Source: Tetranychus cinnabarinus
Taxonomy: Eukaryota; Arthropoda; Arachnida; Trombidiformes; Tetranychidae
NCBI GenBank assembly: GCA_022266195.1
Contig: WHVY01000008.1
Location: forward strand, 2,604,001 to 2,668,000
Length of the DNA stretch: 64,000 nt
Direction of reading: 5' to 3'
Both the position numbers and the translations under genes were made by a program. Positions 22,501-35,600 of the stretch are shown here, piece after piece. The notes beneath the pieces were generated by a model. The model did not search any database. It saw only the letters and a list, made by a program, of their open reading frames with translations, and had not been told where the DNA came from. Positions within the stretch are counted from its first letter, which is position 1; every line of letters begins with the position of its first letter.

Positions 22501-25500
22501 ATTATTAGTTATTAGGTTTAATTCAATGATTAAATGGTTAAGATATATTCACATAAAGATTGTATCATGAATCATTTAATGGCAAAGGAAAGGTAATAAT
22601 AGCTAAAAGCATTGAAAAAACAACAGCAAAGGTTAATAACATGTCAATAGTGTTTAAGGTAAAAATGGGTTTTACTTTTTTCTCTCATCATTGTTTTATC
22701 TCCTGTTAAATTGAATGTTTTATAGTTGTAAATGGTGAATCGTTGGCTGGTTAAGGTGAGAAGAGAAAAGGATGAAAATTGAATTAGAAAAGAAGAGAAG
22801 GAAAAGTGTTGAAAAACGCTGTTGCCATTGAAATTCAAGTCAATATTTATTGCCTTTTCTTTTAACCAAATTCATAATCAGATTGTTCAATTGTCATCAT
22901 TTGGCTCCTAATAATATTACAAGTTTATGCCAAGTCAAAGGTTTACCCGTTAAACTGGTGAGAAAATTTCATCCAATTCAATCTCATTTGCAGATAAAAA
23001 ACTGAATAAACTAAAGTTTGATGAATTACGTTTCGACTAAGAGATTGAGTTTCAAAGCTGCAAAATTTATTGATTTCAATCAACTTTCAAATATCAACTT
23101 TATGAGCTTCAACAATAAAACATAAAACATGAGTTTCAACCGGAATTATTTTCATATGTTGGTCAACTTTAATCTTCCATGCAATTCATTTCAGAAAAGA
23201 ATTGAAAGATTAAAAGAAAGCATTTCATGTTGATATGACTGTCCACTTGAAAATGGTTCAAATTTGATTTTAGATGTAAAAGGACCAAACTGAAAGCATG
23301 TAAATCAAGGGTCGCTTGTGTCAACCGAGTGCCTAAAGGTTGGACTATTCAAGTTGCACATTTCCAAGTGACCAGCTAGTTCTGTCTTGAATCTGTGATA
23401 TTCATTGTGAGCATATAATCGATCCAAAAGCATGAAAGCGTTTTAAGGAAAACCTTTATTCCAAATTAATCCAAAAAGTTTGTCACTCATTGAGTGTTTG
23501 ACAAGTTTCAACCTATTTCTTGAGTTCATCCCTTGGCCAATGTCCTGTTGGTTAACGATTGATTGATAATATTATTTCAATGACAGTTGAATGGCAAAGA
23601 TGAAATGTTCATGTGAGATCAACTTTTTCACTTCAATTAACTTGAGTTGATTTTTGCATTAAAAAATTATTTCTTATTGAAGATTCATTTGAAAATCATC
23701 CGATTTCGAGGAGATTTCAATTCGGCTTAAAATGCTGCTTAATCTTGTTGACAAGCTTATCAATTGAACGAAATTGAAATTCACTGAAAATTGTTTCAAT
23801 TGCAGCTGATTTTCTGTAAAGTTTCAGTGAAGTTATTCATTATTTATGTTACCTTTTTACTCGATTGCTTTCCATTGAAATTGCAAGTTTTCAATGTTTA
23901 CTCTGATTAGTTTAATAAACTTTTTTATCAACCAATTGGTTTGATTGCACTTCTAGTAAATGAATTTAATTCTTAATGAGACCAATTCTTGTGGTGAAAA
24001 GAAACTCTTTCATGATTATTCATTGACTTTTTTCCCTCAACAGTAACATTGATTTATTCAATTGCCTGAAGCAAAGTTTGCTTACCTTTCAATTATCAAT
24101 CCACTAATCACCAATTGTTTCAAAAACATGTTCAGTATTCTAATGGTGTTTCATGTTGAAACATTCAATGAATCATTTTACTCTTTTACTTGAAATCTTT
24201 TCCTCTCAATGATATTTCATCAAATGTTAACCACTTTCATCAATAATTACATATTCAACCAAATTTGTTTCCATCTTATTCCTTCTTCCCTCATGTTTAT
24301 CTTCATATTTTCCCTTCTTTTCTGTTTATTTTTACATCAATTTATCTCATTTTTCATCATCATTCTCTTTTCATTTTCACCATCATCATTCACCATCATC
24401 TTGATCAGCCTTTTTTAAATGTGTTACTGTGTCAAAAGCCATGGTGAGAGGGTAAAAAAAGAAGAAGCAAAAATATTTTTTCTTCCAACGAAAAAAAGCA
24501 TTTGTTTTGAAAGATTCAGGTCAATGTTGTCTTCAAGATGAACATTCAATACAGATAAACAATCACGGTTCATAATCATTAACATTCATAACTTTCATCT
24601 TCAGCCAACAACATGAACAAAATGAGCATTGAACATTCATTGATCAAAACACATTTCAATGAAAACAAGTATTAAAGGAGACAAACTCAAATCTCTTGTA
24701 ACACCTAAAATGAAATGTCTAAAGACTAAAGTAAAAGTGAAAGATTTTTCGAAAAATGTAAATTCAAAAAAGTCAAAGTTAATTGTTGCAACATTTTCTT
24801 GTCTATGCTAATAAAGGAAAGCCAACTGATTGAAACCATTTCAATGTTGATTATTTGCTCTTTTCACCTGAGAAACTGCTTCGAATAGTTGAATTGATGA
24901 AATAATTTGATGTTAACCTGGAGAAAGCGAACAAAGCTACAGACCAATATTATTGAATATTATTGGATTGTACCGTTAATATGATTACATTGATGAGTAA
25001 ATAGTAGAAACAAGGTTTGAATGTTGAACCTTGAACAATTGATTCAGTTGTTTAGTTGGTATTAATGTTAACAAGATTTGAGTTGATTGAAGAACCAAAA
25101 AAAGATAGGAAAAAGAGAAAACGTTCAATTTGCACAGTTTTCATATATTTTCAATAATATTGTTCAACTGGAGAGACTACGACTGGCGAATGGACAGAAT
25201 TGGGAAGATGATGATGATGATGGCTGATGAGGAAAAAGATACTTGAGGAAAGAGATAAACTGAAGAGAGAAGTAAAAAACTTGTGAAATCGATCTGAACT
25301 TTTGCCTTCAAGATTCTGCTCTGTTGAAGATGAGGAAGACCAAGAAGTAACAGTAGTAATGGGAAGATAATTTAAGATGGCGCTTCAACCAGCAACATGA
25401 AAGTGAACAGTTGATTCAGTCGAGAATTCTTGGTCTTATTAGATTTTCCTCTTCCCTGTATATTCCAGTTGAAACGGTTGAAAGAGAGAAGATAAAAGAG

Positions 25501-26568
25501 AGGGAAGAATGATGATGCTCAATGGTTTGATGTGTCTTTGTAAATACATTGCACCAGTTTATATCTGATGAGAGAAAGAAAAGACTCAATTTCTTTCCCT
25601 TTTGTTTCCTTCCAAGATTCATCATAATTACTGTTGATAATTATCATTCCCTGAAACATTACCATCACCATCATCATCGCCATCGATATCACGCATCAAA
25701 CATTTTACACTAGCGACCCTTTCTAATGCAAATTGATATGTAAAATTGATTTGGATTTTGATTTACATTTTTCCATTTCAATCACAACTTGATTTGTGCT
25801 TTAATTTTTACTCTCAGTGTTTACCAGAATCTCAACAATCTTTCTGGTCATCAAAGTTGACAATCAAAGATTATGTTTCAAGTGAAGTCTTTTTCATCGG
25901 AAAATGTATTTTAAGTCCACTGTGATAATTGTGTTTGTTGATTAACACCTTTCACCATCGAAAGTAGAAGACTAAAGTTCTGAGAACGGATTAAGTGAAC
26001 CTGGATGTTATTACCAATTGGGATTGTAATAAGTGGCCAGTTAATGTGTGTCAAATGTAATTCAATTGTGATCAACAATTGACTCTAAACAAGACGCAAA
26101 ATCCACAAAAGTGCAATCCAACAACGAGCATAAAGTGAGAATTGTTGACGAATCGATAAACAAGTTTACTTTTAATGCCAACTATGATCGGTGAAAAGTT
26201 GATTTTTAACTGTTGATTTGCATTTGTTTGAAAATATGATTTAGATTGTGTTTACTCTTTAGAGTTATTTTTTACTCCAACCTGTGTTTCGCGTGTTTAA
26301 ACAACTTGACAAGTTGAACGACGCACTTGACGGAATAATTTATTGATATTTTTTCTTTGTGATTCAACCTTTTATCCTGAATAATTGAGAAAAGTTCTGT
26401 TGCAATGGATTACCTTTTCAATCAACACTCTTTAACCTCTGTTATCATTTTCTCGTTGAAAGTTGACGCTTATTGTTTTTCCTTTCAACTGAAATGTTCA
26501 CAACAATTTTGAACATTGAAAGGTTATTTGATCACAATGAGTGTCCGTCGTGTTCGAGGCTCTTTCAG
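19557..26568. other. Gene-poor AT-rich stretch
   Basis: About 7 kb with no confident gene. A 35-codon plus-strand frame at 20913-21018, starting MDNIEKTKRMSTKFQAPN and ending at a GTAATT donor, has unusually mixed composition and could be a first coding exon. No family is recognised. The remainder is low-complexity AT-rich DNA with pyrimidine-rich tracts (21,230-21,420; 24,290-24,420). Confidence 0.5.
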
Positions 26569-26666
26569 AGGCTCTCTTCGACGGTACGGAAGTGCTGAAT
26601 CCTCACGGAAACCAATCAGACATCACAGTTGGATGTATCGCGACGGCGAATGGAGAATCGCTTATG
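26569..26666 (+). CDS. Candidate internal exon, unidentified protein
   Basis: A GC-rich island in AT-rich DNA. Read from a TCTTTCAG acceptor to a GTAAGC donor, it encodes ALFDGTEVLNPHG and then SDITVGCIATANGESLM, with two leading bases completing a codon and a phase-0 end. The frame is open about 30 nt further upstream, so the true acceptor could be earlier. The other open frame (RGSLRRYGSAESSRKPIRHH) is much less protein-like. I do not recognise the family. No neighbouring exon is certain: the next plus-strand candidates are more than 20 kb away. Confidence 0.45.
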
Positions 26667-29600
26667 GTAAGCTTCGAGCTTTTATCAATTTTTTACTTTT
26701 CATATTACATTTTACAAGACTTGTTTATCCAATGAAACTGGGAGTGAAAATTATCTTTTGCTTTTTGCTTCCAATGAATGGAATTGAATTTCAACTTTTT
26801 TTTCTCAACATTTCTATTCTATTGATTATTTAGTTTTTTTATCGTATTTTTGTTTTTCTCCTCCAACATGGAAAACTTTTGCTCTTTTCTGTTGATTGGT
26901 TTTCATGATTGTAAAAGATGAACAGTCATGAGATGGAAGATTATTCTTGATTAAAGAAGTGAAATTGAATGAATGATAATATTGACGTTGTTGTTGTTGA
27001 TGATGATGGGAATGATGAAACTGATAGGAAGGAGAAGAGAAGAGGAAGAAAAGAGTGAGACAAATTACAAGTCAAGATATTGAGTGCTGATGAATCACTG
27101 GATTCATGGGAAGGAAGGAATCGATTGAACTGGATCAGATAAAGGATGAAGGAAAGGGAAAGTTGAAACGTGTCGTGTTTCAGGGTTTTCAGTGAAAAAG
27201 GCAAAGAAGCTAAAGAAGAAGATAAAATGCAAGATGACAAAGATGATGAGAGTGAGTTAGGAAATTAATATGATAGAGATGTCAAGGAGTTTGTCAAGGG
27301 ATGGAAATGATAACGTTGTGAGTTTTCAGTGCAACAAGATTGACAAGCTTAAGGAAGAAGAAGAAAGGTTAAGAAATGATAAGTTGAAGAGAAGATGAAG
27401 AAGAAGAAGAAGAAAAGAAAGACAAATGTTTAATACTTGAAGTCATCTAATTGAGTTACCTAATGTGATACAGGATAAAAGGTGAAAGAGTTGGGATGAA
27501 CAAGCGCAAAGAGTCAGCCAGAAATGAACAGTTTCAGGTAAAGGATGAAAAAGGTTGACAGAAATGATGGAACAAAAAATGTTGGAAAAAATTGAAACAT
27601 TTACATTCTCTAGTCAATCTTTTCAGTGAAAGGAAATTTTCTTTGTTCACTTCGATAACGAGAATGGATTGATGATATCATTTTCATCTTGTCTCATGTT
27701 TTATACCTTCTTTGCTCTTCTTTGTTGTCTAAGCGAGTTTCAAGGAAACAAGAAAACTCAATGAAGACTGATAATGGTGTAAAGAGGTAATTTCATTGAA
27801 CATTTTTTTCTCAACTTGGAAAAGGTGTGCAAATGGAATGACAGGAAAATGAAGAGAAAAATCGTTTTAAACGTTGGCACTCATTTTGTGTTATTTTGTT
27901 CAACATTGTTCATCCTTGCAGCTTTGCATTTAAACCTTTTGCTACTTTTATTGATTGTGTTGATCAGGGAAGGAAATGAGCCCAATGAAAAAGGGAAGTT
28001 GAGTTTGAAAGTTACATGAATTACATGGCAATTGTTAACCGTAACAGTTGGATAAATGGTGAAGAGCATGAGGAAAGGGATGAGCCAAGAATCGCAAGAA
28101 ATGGAACCAATCTTTTCACCAATATTGATCGAGAAAAAAAAGATGAGGAAAAAAGATGAAGCCAAAGATGAAGCTTCCAATGCTACTTGATGATGCTCAA
28201 TGCTGGCTCAGCCTTTCTTCATCCTCTTCATCAGTTATCAGCATTTTTACAATAATTGTAACACTTATTTAACCAATTAATCATCAATAGTTTCATTATC
28301 AAATTCTTGTTCTAACGAAGTCCTTTTTTTACGTTTTCCTCTTCATTATCGGTTCATCATGAACGTGATCGAGTTGAATGAAATTGATAAATCATGTTGA
28401 AACTGTTTGAGTTCAATTTGATGAAGAGAAAGGATTAAAAATGTTATAAAATGAGGTGAAAAAATACATTTTGATAAATGTTTTTCTTTGCTTTTGTTTT
28501 TTTTCTTCAACTTTTTTTCTCTTTTTTCTCAACTTTCATTCTTTTACCATGAACATGGAAACAATGGCAAGATGAAAGATTGTGTGACAATTATACCGTA
28601 AAAGAGTGTTGATGTTGGTAAAGGATGTTGATGATGATGATTAAGGGAAGCAAAAGATTGGCGAATCAAGTAAAATTGGAATGAAGAAAAAGTAAAGCAA
28701 AGTAGATAATTGTTGTCCCGTGAGAATCTGTTTCAACTCCAAATTGGTCAGAATATCGTGATTGTAAGACTTTTGTTTTTCTTTTACTGTTTTCACTCTT
28801 TCGATGAAGATGTGATGACAATTGGATGGAGAAGCAAGAATGGAAAGAAAATCAAGATTAAAAAGTAACTTTCTCTTGGAACAGTTCAAATTCAAGTCAG
28901 ATTAATGATCAACTCTGTAAATAATTTCATTTAACTCCAATCAAAGTAAAAACCTCTTCTTTCCATTTATTCTTGTTCCTTACAAGCAACCAACTTGGCT
29001 AGTTAAAGATGTTCATCAATCCAAATCTCTGTCATTTAAAATACTGTAAATTCTGGAGAAAAGACTAAAATCTTTAACAAAAATGAACAAAAAGTATCTA
29101 TCAAATGGAAAATTCAGTTTTATTAATGGATAACTTAAGAATGAAACTTGAAAAAATACAGATAAATTATCACGCTGAATACAACACTTTGCATCATTAA
29201 CAATTTTCAACCAATTCAACCTTTAGACTGAAATTTATTTGAATACTGCAAGCGTTTGGTATTCTGATTAAGCATTATAAGTGGAGTCCGTGATTGGTTT
29301 TACAATCACGGCTTTTTAATGCTTTTGTTGTCCAATGAAAAGTACATGTTTATGTATCAACATAACACAACAGACAAAATGAATTTATAAATGCCCACAG
29401 AAAAGCATACAAATTTTTCAAGAAATAAGACGATGAAATACCGAAGGTGAAAGCTATTGCTGTTATATTAGTCTTCAGAAGACACAACGACAATGACCAA
29501 TGAGATCTCGATATCGATTTACCAATTCGTGGGGTTCGCTTGTTAAACTTGAGCTTGACTTATAACGTATGTGCATCGTTAAGAACCTGATTTCCTTACT

Positions 29601-32600
29601 TCGAAATGCATGATCCTCACCATTGACATTGTCAGTCGGGACTTGGCCTGTCAAAAGGTTTACTCAATCAAATGATGATTTATTACAATTTTACCCTTTC
29701 TGGTAAAATTAATGTAAATCTTAATTTGATATTTCCAATCATTATCATCGACTAATTTCACAAGGTAATATATCATGCAATCCAAGCGACACTATGAATG
29801 CGCATCAAGTAACTTTCCAAGTTGACCGGTCAATAACTTAGGCATTAAATATTTACATGAACACAACGTTCATCAGACTAAACATTATCACTCACAACTG
29901 AAAATTAGTAACATGATCGGTTGATAATTGAATTGAATTACAATGGTTACCCTTCCCTGTTGCAAGTGATCATGTGAATGATTTAAAAAACAATTTAAAC
30001 TGTAACTTCTAGAGTTTGATGAGTATAAAAAGCATGCCTTGATACATTGGCTAACAATGAAATTGACAGTTTCAATAGCAATAAAGGCGCATTAAAAAAA
30101 ACAAACAAGACAAAAAAGCCTACATAAAGTACAATAATAAAGTTAATCTATTTTTATGATAAAAAGTAATCAATTTAACTGTCAAAAACACTGGGAGTTA
30201 ATATTATTAATATTGCATTATTATTAAATACAACTTATAAAGTCTTTCGCTTACGATGCACACACACACAGAAACAGTATTCAAGTCATCAACAAAAATT
30301 CAGTGGCAAAGGAAAAAGCAAAGGCAAGGAAAAAAAAGCGAAAGAAAAGTAACAAAAAAAAGTTTCCAACTATTCATCTTTTATCATCAAAAATTGAAGC
30401 TAATTAATTTTGACGTAAAGTAATTGATACAGCAAGCGAAGAGGATAAAAAAAAGGTTTAAAAAAAGATCTGAAAATGGGCTGGAAAAGCTGGAGAACTG
30501 GAAATGCAAAATGGGAAAAAACATTTATAATGAAAATAATAGTTGTATTTAAATTGGCCGACAATTGAATTCAGGGGAAAAAAAGAAGAAAAGGAGAAAA
30601 TCTTTAAAGGAAGTTAACAGGAAGAAAAGGTTAGGTAAAGCGTAAACATTTCAAATTCTTGACGATTCATTGAATTGTGTGCTTAATGATTGATAGTAAT
30701 GATGATGGTAACAATGACAGAACAACAGTGATAATGATAATGAAAACTTTGAAATGTTGTCATGATTTATGATTCATTTCATCGTTTCCACTCGCAAACA
30801 TTTAATCATTGAACCTTTGAAGGGCGCAAGTTTTGATTTGAAACATTTTTCTCGCCAGTTTTTGTAATGAATGAGTTTGAGTAAAAAATTGTTTACAAAA
30901 AACATTTCATTTTTTTCCTCTCAATCTGAACCATTATCATGATTATTACATGTTTTATTGTTTCTCATCATTTCCATTATTAAAGTGATCACCTTTTTAA
31001 TAATGCCTTTTATTAGCTGATAAAGTGTCACATTTTTCGCTTCTTTGCTCCTCACCTGATTCGCCATCAAACCTGTCCAATGTTTAGTGTTATTAAACTG
31101 CTTTTCTGGTAAAGAGAAGACCTTTCACTGTCAACATTCATGGTGAGCATGATGGTGAAGATGATTCGATAAAGATGGAGAAGAGAGTCAATAAGAAGAC
31201 CAAGTTATTAATATTTACGTAACCTATTATTCGAGTTGTGCTCACACTCTTTATCCTCATTCTAATATCATCTTCCAATTTTTGTTTATCATCTTTTGGT
31301 TCACTCTTTTTTGTCAACTGATATCACATTTCATCTCTTTGATTGCCACTCTAATCATTTGCCTTTTCTTGCTGTTAACCATTTTATCTTCTCAATTAAT
31401 ATTTGTTCACTTTCAATTGAATAAAGAAGCACAAAAGAAACTTTAATTTTGTTTATTTTATCATGAAAATTTTTTTTTTCTTCATTAAAGTCACCCTTTT
31501 ACAGGCTCAATGTTTTCATTATTTCCTCTTGTATCAATTGAAAGTGATTTTCATAAACTCATCGTTGAGTATCTTTAACCACTCAATGGTTCAATCCGTA
31601 AAGACTAGTTTTTCACCAGCTTTTCGATGTAAATCCAATTTAAGTAAATCGATTCTGTCAATCGATAATGCCAATCTCAATCTAATTTCCACCTAATCAA
31701 TGGATTTTTTGATGAAAGTAAAAGAATCTAAACCAGATTTTCGTGCAACTTTGTATTCAGGTGACATTTGCTTAGTTTATCCCTGAAACTTTTGGTCAAT
31801 CACGATCAAGATATTCATCTACAAATACATGATATAATAATGTAATATATTTACAAAATACTCGAAAAGAATAACATTTTTTTCAAAATTTGATAAGAAT
31901 TGGATTCATCTATCGATGGTCACCTCGAATAGTTGACTTTAGAGATTGAAAACCCTTTAAGTCTTGTTTTAAAATCAAAATTTTCGAGCTCTAGGAATTT
32001 CTTTGTCAAAAATTCCAATTCTGAAGCTGGAAAATGTGAGATGAGAATCGATAACAAACTTGACTGGGAGTCCAACTGGGAGTGAATTTGATAATTGAAA
32101 GGAGATTGGAAATTGTTGTCGGTAACGAACTAAAACTTGATTAAGAATCAATCTTGTAATGTTGAGTGAAACGATTGTTGAATTGAACTGCAAGTTAAAT
32201 TGTGTATGATGAGTATTCAAGTTTGAAATTAACCCAACATAAAGTGATTATGCTCAATTAAAGATGCGGAATGTTGATTAATGAGTAAAAATGATTGTTC
32301 GATAACAATAATTAAATGAGGTTGAAAAGGAAGAAAATCGTTTCGTTCAATTAATTTACCTTAATTAAGTGAACAGTCTTTTTTTAACCTTTTGCAAACA
32401 CAGAAAAAGCAGGTTAAAATGATAATTTACATTTTGAGAAACAATTTGCTTCCATCAATTAACGTAAACCTGATTCCTTCTAATAGTGTCAGAATCAGTG
32501 CACTCACCCTGAACTCAGTGAACAAAATGTTGAATAAGAAAAAGGTAAATTCGAATGGAAACCAAAACTATGTAAAATGTTTAAAGAAGGAACATTAGAC

Positions 32601-35600
32601 AGAGAAAAAGAGAAAAGAAGAAAAATACAAAATAGAAAAGCATTTTGTCTTCACCTGAATTTCCAGGTAATAATGTTTAGATTGTTGATAGATTAGTATA
32701 CATAAAAGAGTGGAAATAAATGAATGAACAAATGATCCCTCATGAGATTATATCCATTATATCCCGAGGAACTGAAGAAAAGATGAAAGAAGAAAAGTCT
32801 TTTTTTTCCTCTTCTTTCGTCAAGATTAGATGATTCGTTTCTTAAACCTCAATCAACTTTTCCCTGAAGCCATTAAACCACTAAATGGTATCAACGTAAA
32901 GTTAAAACAAGTCATGATAGACATGGTTTAATGATTATCTTTATAAATGATAATTCCAATAACTGTTCATCTGATGGAGAAAAAAAGGAAAAAAGAAACT
33001 TTTTTCCAGATTTTCTCTGTTCACTCAGAATAATCATTAGAGGCAATTAATTGTCTTTCCAATGATTCAAGTCAATCAACATTTACAATTTAAATTGTGT
33101 TTACTGTAAACATTACAATGGATAGTCGGTGGAAAATGAAAATTTGCCTTTTCTTTTTTTCTCTTTTTTTCTCATTTCTCTTCTTTTTTGCTTCTTCCAT
33201 GAAAAAAATGTTTACTCAATTCTGTTTATGATGCAGAAATAAATGAAGAGTTGAACAATTTTTTGATATTCTCAATTTATTCAGAGAAGCAATTCTCTTG
33301 TTCTCAAAAATTCTGTCAAAAGATTTACTGGTAATAACAAGAATAAGGTTAAATGTTGAAGATGATGCAGAAGATGAGAGGAACAGCAAAAAATAAATAA
33401 AAGTTACATCAAATAAAGAAAAAGCAAAGTTCCAAAAAAGCTCTTCAAGATGTTCAATTCGCCATCATTATCATGTTTGCCATTTTACTGTTGCTTTATT
33501 GCTTCATAAATGATACAACATTCTGCTCGATTCGATGATATCGAGGGCGACAATGATAATGATGATATTGATATAAACGAGAAATCAATTTTTTTCCCAT
33601 TCTCTTCATGATTCAGACAAAGTAGAATGAAAATTTCAAAATTCAACTCTTGACTATCATGGCGATTCAATCTGAATATCTTTATCTTTTATTTTTATTG
33701 TACAACATTTTGGAATTGAGATTATCGAAAGTGATTAAATTATGAATGGAAAAAATGACGACTCTATTCCAGAGAGTTTTGGACATTATCATGAGTCTTG
33801 TGGAGATAAATTAATATTCATTTGCGAGATGCAATTGATGAGATTGAAAATTGTCCAAAAGTTGAAAATATTTAGAAATGTTTAATCTCTAATCGTGCTT
33901 GGAAAATATCAACTCTATTTTGTGTTTGACTGTTCATGAAATTCCCTGTGCTATTCAATGAATATTTCATTAAAGAATAATTTTTCAATTTTCAAATGCA
34001 AAAAAATGAGTTGAAAAGTTTATTTGCATTCACCAATTGACTTATATTTAATTCATTTTCATCAAACATTGTTGATTATTTTTCTAGAAAATTCATTTCA
34101 CTCGATTGTGTCTGAAGGGAAAATTATAAGAGAGTTTATCTCTTTTTTCACGAAATTTCAACTGATTTCATGATATCTTGGACAAGTCAAAAGTAAATAT
34201 TTATGATAGAAAGTTATGAGTAAATATTGTTAAACAAGGACACTAACTGAGGCTACAAATGTAATTGTGAATGTAACTTAACATTGACTGGGAGGGTGAA
34301 TGAAAGGAAAATATAAACTTTAATGGACAGGGAGTGAAACTTAAAACAGATAAAAGTCTGAGAGATTATAATTATTGAAGGATAGTGTTAAATGTTATAA
34401 AACCTTTGATATGAGAAGAATTGACAAATGATAGAACAAGAGGATAAAATCATTTGAATTCTCCTCAAGTTCGTGGTTAACTTTCTCAATAATCAGAACT
34501 ATCTCGGAATATTCGATTTGAATAGGTTGATGGATCTTAAATGAAGATATCGTTGATGTTTCTCATCTTTCGCACATCTATTTATCTGTTGTTCATTTTT
34601 ATCTATGTTTTTGTCTGTTCCGATAACTCGAAGTAATATTTGCCTGAAAGGTATCATGATTTAGATTGAATTTCTGTCCATCTGTTTAGGAAAATGTTTG
34701 CCATTAAGGCTTCTGGAAAGGTCTATTACTTGTGACTTAAAGCACATCTTGATGCAGTACACTTTTGGACCAACTCCTGGTCTACCCATGAAGGTTTTAG
34801 TTTCTGTGAATGTCTTTTATCGAATGGGATCAATCAATGACTCATCATGGTGATTGCACAGGGAGTGCAACTGGGAGTATATAACAGGAAGTGTGGTGAG
34901 GAGGGAAAATGATAATCTTTAATCTTGGAAGGAAGATTTCTCCCTTTCATGTCATGTTCAGAATGAAATTTGAAATTTTAACAGATTTGAGAGAGATTAT
35001 TCTTTTCTAATTTCCTGTGTTTTCATTGTGAAGAAATATGCAAAACTTGGAAAAGCACAGAGAATGCAATAATCTTTGCTTCTTACCCTTTCTTCAACTG
35101 GCTACTCAATATTTTCCTTATCATGTCTAACAGTTGCAGCAACATTTATTATTGAACTTTCATTGATCCAAATGAATATGGAAACAGTTTGATTCCCTTT
35201 GAATCAAAGTGAAACAAATAAACAAGACTAAATACAGACTGGTTCTCACACAGTTTAACTGATCTCATCGGCAGAGTAAAGGTTAAGAGTGAGAACTGGA
35301 AACTGAGAATAGTCAAGAAGGAGAAAAGAAAATGCAAGTTGACAGTTTGAATAGAGATTGAATAGTAATGGAGATTTATATTAAACCAGGTTTTCGTTCA
35401 GGTGGGAATGATAAACACTGAATAAAGAAGGACATTTTCTGATTTTCGATGATAATCAAGAGATGATTAAGTTAAATAACTTGCTGAGAAGGATAATCCT
35501 TTCTTCTGTGTACACTGTGTATCATCACATTTTGCTTGAATGAAGGAAGAAGAAGAGAAAGCCAGAGAAAATCAGTATCTCAAGAATCAGGAAAACATGA

